DNA from: DATGZX01 sp035296965
GTDB taxonomy: Bacteria > Planctomycetota > Planctomycetia > Gemmatales > Gemmataceae
Direction: 5' to 3'
DNA: 64,000 nt
NCBI GenBank assembly: GCA_035296965.1
Contig: DATGZX010000361.1
Location: 1-64,000, forward strand
Shown here: positions 1-8,700 of the stretch, in pieces
How positions within the stretch are numbered: position 1 is the first letter of the stretch
Layout: every line of letters starts with the position of its first letter
Program-made: the position numbers and the translations under genes
The notes under the pieces: generated by a model
What the model was told of the DNA's origin: nothing
Seen by the model: only the letters and a program-made list of their open reading frames with translations
Database searches by the model: none

Positions 1-53
1 CCGGTCGTGCCCCTACCGCTGCCTCCCTGACCACGCACGACGCGCCCGCGCAT
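1..53 (-). CDS. possible N-terminal fragment of a gene leaving the window
   Basis: Reading leftwards, an ATG at 53 follows a good Shine-Dalgarno (GGAGGA, seven bases upstream) and stays open to the window edge for 17 codons. The product begins MRGRVVRGQGG and is Gly/Arg rich. Nothing identifies it. The call rests on the ribosome binding site alone and could be chance. Confidence 0.25.
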   Translation of the reverse strand, partial: MRGRVVRGQGGSGRGTT

Positions 54-533
54 GTTCTACTCCTCCGCGGCAGGCCTTTTCAGATACTTCGCCCCCTAAG
101 CGCTCCCGAGCCATAGGTACGCGCTAACAAATTACAGCGAAACTTTTGGTCGATATTCGCATCAAGAATGACGGAAAGACTGGTTTGAGTGAATGACCCG
201 CCAAGTCCCGCGAACAATGGTTCGCAAGTCTTTCGGCGAATGGGCGGCCGGAGGCGAACGGTCGCCGGTAATCGAGAGAATCCAGAGCGTTTCCTCTTGA
301 TTTACATCGTACGCGAAGGGGCACGTTTGTAATAGCTGCGTGGGGCCGGCAAACGCAATTCGAAGGCAGTGGCAGTGGCAAGGAACCGGGACCTTCGACG
401 GTGTTTCCCCAGGACCTCTGGACGACAACTGGTTAGAATGCATAATAACTGTTTCGAAGAGGGGCTGGTTGCTGCTCGTCCGCCGGGAGCTTGGCGCGGC
501 GGCGATTTTCGAAATGACGAAGGGATGACGATC
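54..533. other. intergenic region upstream of L3
   Basis: About 480 bases with no convincing gene. Overlapping open frames on both strands lack ribosome binding sites and recognisable sequence. The region would hold the L3 promoter and possibly one for the leftward gene at 53; no clear -35/-10 pair could be picked by eye. Confidence 0.5.
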
Positions 534-1250
534 ATGGCGCTGGGGCTGCTTGGACTCAAGGTTGGAATGACGCAGGTGTATGACGAAGCTGGGAAGCTAG
601 CTCCTGTAACCGTGCTGCAAGTCGGTCCGTGCCCTGTGCTGCTGGTCCGGGAGCAGCAGCGCGACGGCTACGATGCGGTGCAGCTTGGATTCGTCGATAA
701 GCCGCGCCGCAAGGCAACTCGACCCGAAAGGGGCCACGTGTCGGCGGATCTCGAGTCGAATCGCCGACGAAGCCGGACTGCCGCGGGCGTGGCTCTGCCT
801 CCGAAACCCAACTGCGAACCGCAGCGCTACATCCGTGAATTCCGCCTGGAGGGCCCGGCACAAAGCAAGGTTGGACAGGTGCTCACTGCGGGCGAGGTGT
901 TTCAAGGCGTGGTTGCCGTCGATGTCATCGGCACCAGCAAGGGCTGCGGTACCACTGGCGTCATGAAACGTCATGGGTTCAAGGGTTTGCCGGCCAGTCA
1001 CGGTGTCAAGCGTCACCACCGGGCACCCGGCAGCGTTGGCTCCCATGCCAGTAACCGCGGTAGCGGTCGCCCGAAGAAGGGCAAGCGAATGGCCGGCCGC
1101 CACGGGGCGGGCCGAGTGACCGTTCGAAACTTGCGCCTCGTTCGCATCGATAACGATCACAACCTGGTTCTGGTGCGCGGGGCGGTTCCCGGCCCCGACG
1201 GTTCCCTGGTAATGGTGCGCCCGACCAACAAGAGGAAAAAAGGAGCCTGA
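534..1250 (+). CDS. rplC: 50S ribosomal protein L3
   Basis: 238-residue protein with the L3 signature throughout: N-terminal GLKVGMTQVYDEAG, central GTSKG...GVMKRHGF, SHG..HR.PGSVG, KKGKRMAGRHG and the C-terminal RVTVRNLRLVRID...LLVRGAVPG type strand. L3 binds 23S rRNA near the peptidyl transferase centre. The ATG at 534 is preferred because AAGGGA lies about eight bases upstream; an in-frame ATG at 525 overlaps that site, and the longer reading from 369 has an unrelated N-terminus. An Arg-rich stretch of about 20 residues (roughly 70-95) between GH and the REFRLEG strand looks longer than in E. coli L3. The gene is not flanked by rpsJ or rplD, unlike the usual S10 operon position, so it may be a relocated or second copy. 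Confidence 0.93.
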   Translation: MALGLLGLKVGMTQVYDEAGKLAPVTVLQVGPCPVLLVREQQRDGYDAVQLGFVDKPRRKATRPERGHVSADLESNRRRSRTAAGVALPPKPNCEPQRYIREFRLEGPAQSKVGQVLTAGEVFQGVVAVDVIGTSKGCGTTGVMKRHGFKGLPASHGVKRHHRAPGSVGSHASNRGSGRPKKGKRMAGRHGAGRVTVRNLRLVRIDNDHNLVLVRGAVPGPDGSLVMVRPTNKRKKGA

Positions 1251-1506
1251 TGTTCTCGGCCCCGGCCTCCCTGCCGGTAGCGCTCGCAAGGGATGGATCC
1301 GATCCGTCCATCGCCAGGCAGTCGCGAGCCGAATAGCAGTAAATTCGTTGCTCTGCTCCTTCTGGGGACCTCGGTCCAGAACGTGGCCGACCGCTTTCGC
1401 TTCCTCGCGTCATTCAACTTGGCTACAATTCATTTCATCAGTACCGTGGGACCAACAGACACCCGCTGGTAAGCTGCCTTGGTTCACTTAAGGGGAAAAG
1501 GCGAGC

Positions 1507-3087
1507 ATGGCGGAAGGCGCAGGGAAACTGGTCGGCATCGACCTTGGAACGACATTCTCGGCAATATCGACGCTAGATGATCACGGCCTGCCGGTGACGC
1601 TGCCCAATCGGGACGGCGAAATGCTCACGCCCAGTGCCGTGTATATCCACGAAGGCAACGCCGTCGTCGGACAAGCAGCGCTCGATGTATCCCTCGAACA
1701 TCCTGACAAAGTTGCAACTCTAATCAAACGGCGGATTGGCCACCCGACCTATGGCAAGGAGGTTTCGGGCCGAGAGTTTCGTCCGGAGACACTCTCCGCC
1801 ATCATCCTTCGCAAGCTCGTTCAGGATGCCGAGCTGCGCATTGGCCCCATCAGCAAGGCCGTCATCACGGTTCCCGCTTACTTTGACGACACGCGCCGGA
1901 AGGCCACCAAGGACGCGGGCCGGATTGCCGGCTTGGACGTTCTGGATATCCTCGACGAGCCTACCGCCGCGGCGCTCGCCTACTCCTTTCAACCGCCCCA
2001 TGGCACGCTAGAGCTGGTCCGGGACCGCATCCTTCCCAACCAGGAACGCGTCGTCCTTGTCTATGACCTGGGTGGCGGGACTTTCGACGTCACTCTGGTT
2101 CGACTGTCGCAGCGGCGCTTCGAGACGCTCGCCATCGAAGGGGACGTGCGCCTGGGAGGAAAGGATTGGGACGACCGTGTCATTGAGCACGTTGCGAGCC
2201 AATTCCAGCAGCAGCATGGCGTGGATCCCAGGTCGGATCCGCAGTCGTTGGCAGCTTTGGGAGCGGCGGCCGAGCGCGCCAAGCGCACTCTGAGCAAGCT
2301 GCCGCAGGCGAGCGTTACTTGCACGCACGCTGGCAAGGTCCTGACCGTTTCTATCAGCAGAGCAGAATTCGAGACGCTGACCCGTGACCTGCTCATGCGG
2401 ACGCGGCTGACCACGCAGCAGGTGCTCAGGCAATCTGGTGTCGGCTGGGATAAGGTGGACCGCGTGCTGCTGGTCGGCGGCTCCACGCACATGCCCATGA
2501 CGGGCCAGATGTTGCAGGAAATCAGCGGCAAGGCCGCCGATAATTCCTTGGCCGTAAGCGAAGTGGTGGCGCGCGGTGCCGCCATTCATGCCGGCATAGT
2601 AGCCTCGCGCAGCGAGGAAACTGGCCTTATGCTCGACGCGGAGGTGCGTGCGACGCTTGGACAGGTGATCGAGATCAATGTGAATTCACATAGCCTGGGC
2701 ATCGAGGTCAAGCATCAGGATGGGCGCATCAACGATATTCTTATCCGCAAGAACACGCAGTTGCCGACAGCTGCGAGCCGCGTTTATCGCACCGTTGTCG
2801 AGAATCAGCCGCGTGTCCGAGTGAAGGTGCTGCAGGGCGAAGCGCACCAGGCCGACGCCTGTATCAGCATCGGCGAGTGCTGGATCGAAGGCTTGCCGCC
2901 CAATTTGCCGAAGTTTTCGCCTGTTCAGGTGCGCTGCGGCGTCGGCAGCAACGGGCTCATCGACGTGATGGCTCTGGACATGACGAGCGGCAAAATGGCC
3001 AGGACCGAGATTCACCGCAGCAGCGGCCTGGAAGACGCAGAGATCGCCAGGGAGGCTGAGTGGGTCCGCAGTTTGCGCATTCAATGA
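1507..3087 (+). CDS. Hsp70 family chaperone, DnaK-like, lacking the C-terminal lid
   Basis: 526-residue Hsp70-type ATPase. The nucleotide-binding domain shows phosphate-1 loop IDLGTTFS (11-18), EPTAAALAY (151-159), phosphate-2 loop VYDLGGGTFDV (185-195) and adenosine motif LLVGGSTHMP (321-330). A beta-sandwich substrate-binding region follows (about 390-510), but the protein stops where DnaK (about 640 residues) continues into the helical lid and disordered tail. It has no dnaJ or grpE neighbour, so it is probably an accessory Hsp70 rather than the housekeeping DnaK. AGGGGAAAAGG precedes the ATG. A small zinc-ribbon gene follows 88 bases downstream on the same strand. Confidence 0.9.
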   Translation: MAEGAGKLVGIDLGTTFSAISTLDDHGLPVTLPNRDGEMLTPSAVYIHEGNAVVGQAALDVSLEHPDKVATLIKRRIGHPTYGKEVSGREFRPETLSAIILRKLVQDAELRIGPISKAVITVPAYFDDTRRKATKDAGRIAGLDVLDILDEPTAAALAYSFQPPHGTLELVRDRILPNQERVVLVYDLGGGTFDVTLVRLSQRRFETLAIEGDVRLGGKDWDDRVIEHVASQFQQQHGVDPRSDPQSLAALGAAAERAKRTLSKLPQASVTCTHAGKVLTVSISRAEFETLTRDLLMRTRLTTQQVLRQSGVGWDKVDRVLLVGGSTHMPMTGQMLQEISGKAADNSLAVSEVVARGAAIHAGIVASRSEETGLMLDAEVRATLGQVIEINVNSHSLGIEVKHQDGRINDILIRKNTQLPTAASRVYRTVVENQPRVRVKVLQGEAHQADACISIGECWIEGLPPNLPKFSPVQVRCGVGSNGLIDVMALDMTSGKMARTEIHRSSGLEDAEIAREAEWVRSLRIQ

Positions 3088-3175
3088 CAGGGGCGAACGG
3101 GCCGGGTCGGCTCAGCGCGGGCTGAAAATCACCATATTCGTTCTTGACTGATTAGGGCGAACGAAGGGCCGTATC

Positions 3176-3349
3176 ATGGTTTTTGCCGTTCAATGTCCGA
3201 ACGCTCGCTGCCGCAAGTACATGCTGGTTGAGGACCATGAGCGCAACAAAGTGGTAACCTGCCTGCTGTGCAAAACGCCGATTCGCGTGGCAGGCGGACC
3301 GGCGGCAGCCGGCGGCTCTCGAACGACTCCGCCGCCTCGCAGCAAGTGA
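3176..3349 (+). CDS. 57-residue zinc-ribbon protein
   Basis: Short reading frame starting at an ATG preceded by GAAGGG with nine bases spacing. The product has four cysteines arranged CPNARC (7, 12) and CLLC (29, 32), separated by a charged segment that reads like a beta hairpin, then a Gly/Pro/Arg/Ser tail ending PPPRSK. This is the layout of a rubredoxin-like zinc ribbon. Its role is unknown; it lies directly after the Hsp70 gene and may be cotranscribed. It ends 11 bases before the stop of the convergent gene at 3361. The cysteine pattern and binding site support it as real despite its length. Confidence 0.65.
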   Translation: MVFAVQCPNARCRKYMLVEDHERNKVVTCLLCKTPIRVAGGPAAAGGSRTTPPPRSK

Positions 3350-3360
3350 GCACGGTCGGC

Positions 3361-5301
3361 TCATTTTTTCTTTGGAGTATTCTTTCGCAAGTATTCGCCA
3401 ATATCGTTCGACAACTTGGTGAGCCCATCAGTGAGCTTGCTGATCATTTGCACGGTCTTCTGGGTATCCTCGGCATCTTGCCCCGGGGGCGCCTCAGCGA
3501 CCTCTTTCTCCATCTTGCCCGTAAGAGCGACGTTGTCCAGAAGCAATTTCCTAGGCCTCAGATAATCACCCTCCTCGACGCAGGTCTGAAACGCATTGCG
3601 CGCTTTTGGCAAATTCGCATAAATATCTGCAATTCTTTCGAGCTTCGGCCACGTCTCATAAATAAACTTGTCGGCCGCTACGTGCTTTTGTCCATGCAAC
3701 TTCCACGCCTCCTTAAGTGCGTTTAGCTGCTGCAATCCCTCTTGGTACCCATCGGCGACAACCTGCTCGTAGATCTTAATGGCTCCGTCAAAGTCGGCGC
3801 TGGCCTCGCGCAACTGGCCTGCAGCCCAGTCCGCCTTCATCTTTCGCACCTTGGGGTCTTTCTCCGTTTCCACGTCCTTTGTCACTTGGCTGACATAGCG
3901 GTCTAGCTCTCCACGTCGCGTTTGCAAATCCTGGAGTCGTAGGTTTCCTTCCGTCAGGTCAAGGCGCGTGTTGAGTTTAGCGTCTTTAGTAATCTCAGCA
4001 TATTGTTGCTGAATGCTGTCGCGTTCCTCCATGGCCTTAGCGATGTCATTATCGATCGCTTTCAGACCCGCGCGCGCCAGGGAAAGGGCCTCTTCGCTGC
4101 GTTGCGAGGGTATGGCATTCAATTCTCGTACTCTCGTCGACGCAGTTTCCAAGCTGTCGGAAAGATGCCGGTTCCAGCGATCCCGGCTGAGATAGAGCTG
4201 ACCAAGGCGCTCCATCTCAGGATTGTCGGGGATGGCGACCGTGACCGTGCGGTCATCCACGATTTCCAGCGGAATTCGAGCGAGCGGCTGGCCGCTTACC
4301 GACACCGTCACAAACGCCACGTTGTTGTAAATCCGTGACGACCCAACCCTACCGTCGGAATCAGTCGAGACCTGTTCCGGACTCAAATCAGTGAACCCTT
4401 TCGCGCTAACCGAGACCTCCCTGCCGCTCAAGGGCCTCCTGTCCTTATCTCCAACCAATCGGAGACGTAAGGGGGCATCGATCGTTCCCAGCTTGATGCA
4501 CCGATACCCAAGCACCCCTCCAAGCATAGGCAAAGGATTCTGATGGCGGTAAAGAAGCTGGCAAGTGCAAGATGCCCCTTGTGGCTCCTGAGTTGCTTGC
4601 AGAAGGGTCCAAGGCATGCGCACAGCGCCGAGCCCCCCCCTGCTTCCTTGATTGCTGATTTGAGAAATCGCCAGAATGTCGCCTTTTTTCAGCCAGTGTC
4701 CCAGGAACGGTCCGAGGCTGCCGCCTTTCAGAGCGATTTCGTAAATGTCGCCGGGACCCTTTTTCGGGAGGTTGATGGTGCCGGCCAACCCGAAATCCTG
4801 ATCGATCAGGAGAGAGGCCTGCCTGGCTACCAGTTGGCGGTCGGCCACCTGGGCATGTCGAACCGTGGGGCTGGCTAGACCCACAAATCCGTCGTATTGG
4901 CGGGATTGGATCTCATACTGTCCATCTACAAAATCGATGAACAGAAAATGCAGCTTTTCATCCGATAAGAAGTTCCAGCTGTCCAGCGCAGCCCGCAGCC
5001 CGTTCGTCTCCACTTCCTTGAGTCGGGGATGATGATCCCGAACTTCGACCTCGGCGAGGTCCCCCAGGGCAGCCTGCAAGCCGTCATGAAGTTCACGTTT
5101 AATTTGCTTTTGAAATGGGTCTGTCAGCCAGCGATGCCCGCTGAAATGCAGGACAACTTGCAGATGGTATGGCTTATTCGTTTCCGCATCCAGCGCGGCG
5201 GTGAGCTTGCCGCTCGAGCAGAGAGCACAAATCAAACACCCTAGAAAACCTCGCTGCGCGAAGGCGGCCAGGGGCCCGAGGTCAAAGCGCCGTTGAGTCA
5301 T
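3361..5301 (-). CDS. secreted protein with C-terminal coiled coil, function unknown
   Basis: 646 residues from the ATG at 5301. The N-terminus (MTQRRFDLG... then FLGCLICALC) has a short hydrophobic stretch ending before SSGKLTAALDAE, compatible with a signal peptide or anchor. Residues about 45-400 look like beta/alpha globular domains, including an Ig-like section around RLVGDKDRRPLSGREVSVSAKG. From about 415 on, the protein is heptad-rich and helical (AGLKAIDNDIAKAMEERDSI and onwards), with a TPR-like segment FDGAIKIYEQVVADGYQEG near 525 and a Lys-rich end. No known family was recognised. It follows aroA by 41 bases on the same strand and may be the last gene of that operon. The open frame extends further upstream but into aroA. 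Confidence 0.75.
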   Translation of the reverse strand: MTQRRFDLGPLAAFAQRGFLGCLICALCSSGKLTAALDAETNKPYHLQVVLHFSGHRWLTDPFQKQIKRELHDGLQAALGDLAEVEVRDHHPRLKEVETNGLRAALDSWNFLSDEKLHFLFIDFVDGQYEIQSRQYDGFVGLASPTVRHAQVADRQLVARQASLLIDQDFGLAGTINLPKKGPGDIYEIALKGGSLGPFLGHWLKKGDILAISQISNQGSRGGLGAVRMPWTLLQATQEPQGASCTCQLLYRHQNPLPMLGGVLGYRCIKLGTIDAPLRLRLVGDKDRRPLSGREVSVSAKGFTDLSPEQVSTDSDGRVGSSRIYNNVAFVTVSVSGQPLARIPLEIVDDRTVTVAIPDNPEMERLGQLYLSRDRWNRHLSDSLETASTRVRELNAIPSQRSEEALSLARAGLKAIDNDIAKAMEERDSIQQQYAEITKDAKLNTRLDLTEGNLRLQDLQTRRGELDRYVSQVTKDVETEKDPKVRKMKADWAAGQLREASADFDGAIKIYEQVVADGYQEGLQQLNALKEAWKLHGQKHVAADKFIYETWPKLERIADIYANLPKARNAFQTCVEEGDYLRPRKLLLDNVALTGKMEKEVAEAPPGQDAEDTQKTVQMISKLTDGLTKLSNDIGEYLRKNTPKKK

Positions 5302-5342
5302 TTGGCTTCTCCCACTATGGGTTGCAGTCACGATCGCGACCG

Positions 5343-6650
5343 CTAGCGTAGCTGTTCCAAATCTTCGAAGAATGATGGATAGGTCTTGGCGACGCAGCCG
5401 GGGTTGCCAATGACGATTCCCGGCGTGCAGAGCCCGACCAAGGCCATGCTCATCGCCACCCGATGATCGTTGTAAGTTGCAATATTCGCCCCGTGCAGCG
5501 GGCCCGGGACAATCGTCAGGCCGTCCGCAAATTCCTTGACGTCCACTCCAATCCGGCTGAGCTCGTTCGCCAGGGCACGCAGCCGATCTGTCTCCTTGCG
5601 GCGAACATGTGCGACGTTGCGAATCGTCGTGGGTCCTTCGGCGAAGCAGGCGACGGCCGCCAAGGTCATCACGCAATCGCTCAGGCCGTTCATGTCCACA
5701 TCCACACCGCGCAGTGCGCCGCCCGCGACGGTGAACTCATGGTCCGTTCGCTGCACCGCACATCCCATGTCTTCGAGGATATCGAGAAAGCGAACGTCCC
5801 CCTGCATGCTTCTCCGACCAAGACCTTGTACGGTGATTTCGCCCCTGGTAATGGCCGCGGCACCGAAGAAATAGCTGGCGGCGGTGGCATCGGGCTCCAC
5901 GGCGTAATCTTGAGAAAGATACCAAGGCTGCACAGGAACTTTGAAGTAAGTGAGCAGGTCTGTTTCGACCTTCGCCCCGAATTGTTCCATCATGGCGACA
6001 GTCATGGCCACAAACGGGCCAGACACCAGGGGGCCATCCACCTCAATGAACACTTCGCCACGAGCCAATGGCGCGACCATGAGGAGGCCGCTCAAAAACT
6101 GGCTGCTTATATCTCCCTTGATCCGAACGCGACCACCCGCGAGCCCCGAGGATCTGACGACGACAGGCGGGTAACCCCTGAGCCTCTCGCAATAAACTTC
6201 AGCTCCTAGCTGGCGAAGGGCCGAGAGGAGATCTTCGATCGGCCGCTCGCGCATACGTGAGATGCCGTCGAGGCGATACTGCCCCTGCCCAAGGCCGACC
6301 AGGGCGGTCAGGAAGCGCATCGACGTGCCGGAATTGGCCACGAACAGGTTCGCCTCTGCGGCCGGCACAGGGTTTACGTGTTCTCCTCGGCGAACGTGAA
6401 TGGACGAATCGGGCCAATCTGCGCGGACCCTGAAGCCGAGCGCCTGCAGGGCCTCCACCATGACTTCGGTATCTTCGCAACGCGCGACTCCGCGGAGCTG
6501 ACTGCCAGAGTTGGGCGCCGAAAGCGCAGCGAGAACAAGCGCCCGGTTTGTGATGCTCTTGGATCCAGGCACCCGGACCACGGCGACGGGCGGCCGGCTG
6601 AGCGGCTTGATTGCAAGCGTATTGGGGAAATCCTTGGTCCAGTCGTGCAT
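5343..6650 (-). CDS. aroA: 3-phosphoshikimate 1-carboxyvinyltransferase (EPSP synthase)
   Basis: 435 residues, normal length. Transfers enolpyruvyl from PEP to shikimate-3-phosphate in the shikimate pathway (cytoplasm). Visible motifs: VPGSKSITNRA (28-37) binding substrate, NSGTSMRFL (106-114), RMRERPIEDL (132-141), LSDCVMTLA with the candidate catalytic Asp at 324, and RRKETDRL (350-357) near the PEP site. The ATG at 6650 is chosen because MHDWTKDF precedes the conserved start of the fold; the longer frame runs through truA. The gene begins five bases after the truA stop codon, implying translational coupling in asd-truA-aroA. Confidence 0.95.
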   Translation of the reverse strand: MHDWTKDFPNTLAIKPLSRPPVAVVRVPGSKSITNRALVLAALSAPNSGSQLRGVARCEDTEVMVEALQALGFRVRADWPDSSIHVRRGEHVNPVPAAEANLFVANSGTSMRFLTALVGLGQGQYRLDGISRMRERPIEDLLSALRQLGAEVYCERLRGYPPVVVRSSGLAGGRVRIKGDISSQFLSGLLMVAPLARGEVFIEVDGPLVSGPFVAMTVAMMEQFGAKVETDLLTYFKVPVQPWYLSQDYAVEPDATAASYFFGAAAITRGEITVQGLGRRSMQGDVRFLDILEDMGCAVQRTDHEFTVAGGALRGVDVDMNGLSDCVMTLAAVACFAEGPTTIRNVAHVRRKETDRLRALANELSRIGVDVKEFADGLTIVPGPLHGANIATYNDHRVAMSMALVGLCTPGIVIGNPGCVAKTYPSFFEDLEQLR

Positions 6651-6655
6651 CGCGA

Positions 6656-7396
6656 TCAGCAGCCGTAGGTGACGCGCATCAGGAACAACCCCTGCGCTGG
6701 AGCCGTTGGACCCGCTCTGCGGCGGTCTCCCGCGGCCAGGATCTCGGCGACTTGCGTTGCGGGCCAGTAGCCGCGCCCAACATTCACGAGCGTGCCGGCG
6801 ATGGCTCTTACCATATTGTACAGGAACCCGTCCGCTTCCACATCCAGCCATAGCCAATCACCCATGCGGCTGACAGCCAGATGGCTGATCGTCCGAACGC
6901 TCGACATGCGGTTTGGCCAGTCCGTTTCGAAGCTGCGGAAGTCATGCCGGCCACGCAGGGGCTCAGCTGCCTGTGCCATGGCGACGACGTCCAACCGGTG
7001 CCGGCAATGCAGGGCATAGCGACGCAGGAAAACATTGGGAACCGGGCCGTCATGGATTACATACCGATACAGTTTGCGTCGTGCGTCCCGGTTGGCGTCG
7101 AACGCCTCGGGAACGTCCTCGGCGTTGGACACGATCACATCCGGAGGGAGGCGCGCATTGGTGGCGGCGATCAATACTTTCGCAGGGTGATGGGTGTTGC
7201 TGTAAAAATTTGCGACCTGGCCGACGGCGTGCACGCCGGCGTCCGTGCGACCGCTGGCGTTGAGCCGGACGCGTTCACTGGTCAACTTGGCGATCGCTTC
7301 CTCGAGCGTCTCTTGAACGGTGCGGAAGCCGGGTTGGGTTTGCCAACCGTAGAAGTCGGTGCCGTCGTAGCTCATCGTCAGCTTGATGTTACGCAT
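6656..7396 (-). CDS. truA: tRNA pseudouridine(38-40) synthase TruA
   Basis: 246 residues. Isomerises uridines in the anticodon stem-loop (positions 38-40). The catalytic motif SGRTDAGVHA is at 48-57 with Asp52 as nucleophile; YDGTDFYGWQ (10-19) and the C-terminal FLYNMVRAIAGTLVNVGRG are typical of the family. The start is the ATG at 7396, giving MRNIKLTMSYDG. It lies ten bases after the asd stop and five bases before aroA, so the three genes read as one operon. The ribosome binding site is weak (GACGGTCC), consistent with coupling to asd. Confidence 0.95.
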   Translation of the reverse strand: MRNIKLTMSYDGTDFYGWQTQPGFRTVQETLEEAIAKLTSERVRLNASGRTDAGVHAVGQVANFYSNTHHPAKVLIAATNARLPPDVIVSNAEDVPEAFDANRDARRKLYRYVIHDGPVPNVFLRRYALHCRHRLDVVAMAQAAEPLRGRHDFRSFETDWPNRMSSVRTISHLAVSRMGDWLWLDVEADGFLYNMVRAIAGTLVNVGRGYWPATQVAEILAAGDRRRAGPTAPAQGLFLMRVTYGC

Positions 7397-7406
7397 GGAC
7401 CGTCGC

Positions 7407-8432
7407 TCAGCGGCGCGGCAACCAGTTTCTTTGGATAAGGACTTCGGCGATCTGCACGGCGTTGGTTGCCGCCCCCTTGCGCAGGTTGTCGGCAACGACC
7501 CAGAGGTTGAGGCCGTAGGGCACCGTTGCATCGCGGCGGATGCGGCCAACGAAAACCTCGTCCCTTCCCACCAGCTCGAGGGGCAAGGGAACTTTGCCCC
7601 CGGCGTTGTCGTCGAGTAAGACGATCCCTGGTGCGTGGCGCAGGGCGGCGCGTGCCTCGTCGACGCTGATGGGGTTGTGGAACTCCAAATTGATGGCTTC
7701 GGAATGCCCGACGCGCACAGGGACCCGGACCGTGGTGGGCGAAACGAGAATGCTCTCATCTCCCATGATCTTCCGAGTTTCCCGGATCATCTTCCATTCC
7801 TCTTCGCTATACCCTTCCTCGCCTGCCTTCCAATCGTGCGGCAAGACATTGCCGGCAAGCTGGGCGGCATGGGCCTTTGCCGCTGGAACGGGCTCGCCGC
7901 GGCCGAGCGCGCCAACCTGGGCATCTAGCTCGAAAAGTCCGGTTGCTCCCTTTCCGGAAGACGCCTGATACGTCGCCACAACCACACGCTTGATGCGGGC
8001 GAGGTCGTGCAAGGGTTTCAATGCAACAACCATCTGAATCGTCGAGCAATTGGGGTTAGCCACAATCCCCTTGGGGATCCACTGCAAAGCTTCCGCGTTG
8101 ACTTCGGGAACGACCAGGGGCACTTCGGGATCCATCCGCCAAGCGCTCGAGTTATCGATGACGATCGCGCCGGCTCGGGCAGCGGCAGGACTGATTTCCC
8201 GGCTGACGAGCGCGGGTGTGCTGGAGAGCACGATATCAACGTACTCGAATGCCTCGGGCCGGATGGGTTCGATCTGATAGGATTTCCCCTTGAACGTGAG
8301 CGATTTTCCCGCGCTGCGCTCCGAAGCCAGGAATTTAATGGCGCTCAGCGGGAAGGCCCTTTCAGCCAGCACCTGCCGCATGGTCTCGCCGACTGCTCCG
8401 GTTGCCCCAACTACCGCAACGCTAAGTGCCAC
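7407..8432 (-). CDS. asd: aspartate-semialdehyde dehydrogenase
   Basis: 341 residues. Makes L-aspartate 4-semialdehyde from aspartyl phosphate with NADPH, the branch point to Lys/diaminopimelate, Thr and Met. The Rossmann motif VVGATGAVG lies at 7-15; the catalytic cysteine is Cys129 in ANPNCSTIQ; the SSGKGATG segment and the later PVRVGHSEAIN strand with the likely catalytic His match the family. The start is a GTG at 8432 with GAGAGGA upstream. First gene of the asd-truA-aroA cluster, transcribed away from the TPR gene at 8701 across a 268-base divergent spacer. Confidence 0.95.
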   Translation of the reverse strand: MALSVAVVGATGAVGETMRQVLAERAFPLSAIKFLASERSAGKSLTFKGKSYQIEPIRPEAFEYVDIVLSSTPALVSREISPAAARAGAIVIDNSSAWRMDPEVPLVVPEVNAEALQWIPKGIVANPNCSTIQMVVALKPLHDLARIKRVVVATYQASSGKGATGLFELDAQVGALGRGEPVPAAKAHAAQLAGNVLPHDWKAGEEGYSEEEWKMIRETRKIMGDESILVSPTTVRVPVRVGHSEAINLEFHNPISVDEARAALRHAPGIVLLDDNAGGKVPLPLELVGRDEVFVGRIRRDATVPYGLNLWVVADNLRKGAATNAVQIAEVLIQRNWLPRR

Positions 8433-8700
8433 GTCCGCTATCCTCTCTTCCAGGTACTCTTCAAAATAGTTGTCCTTCCACTATTAAAGGGAAGATACGC
8501 ATCTGGCAAGAGAAAGCGTAAGACCGACAGGTTCGCACTATCTGGAGAGTTTCCGCTCTCCGAGGCAAGCGCATGGCATTGACAGCTCTGCTTGAATATG
8601 CAAAAAGCCTCTTCCACTATCGGGAAAACGCCCCGAAAGTTATCCAAAACCACCTCAGGAATTCTCTTCTACCAGCAGGACGGTTGGGAGGGCGTCAGCC

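Noticed and set aside
597..1289. 230-codon open frame antisense to rplC
   Set aside because: The sense frame is clearly L3; codon bias explains the antisense frame.
1251..1506. CIRCE or heat-shock operator before the Hsp70 gene
   Set aside because: The CIRCE half-sites (TTAGCACTC/GAGTGCTAA) are not present in the spacer.
5463..6209. 248-codon open frame antisense to aroA
   Set aside because: The sense strand encodes a fully conserved EPSP synthase; the antisense frame shows no motif or binding site.
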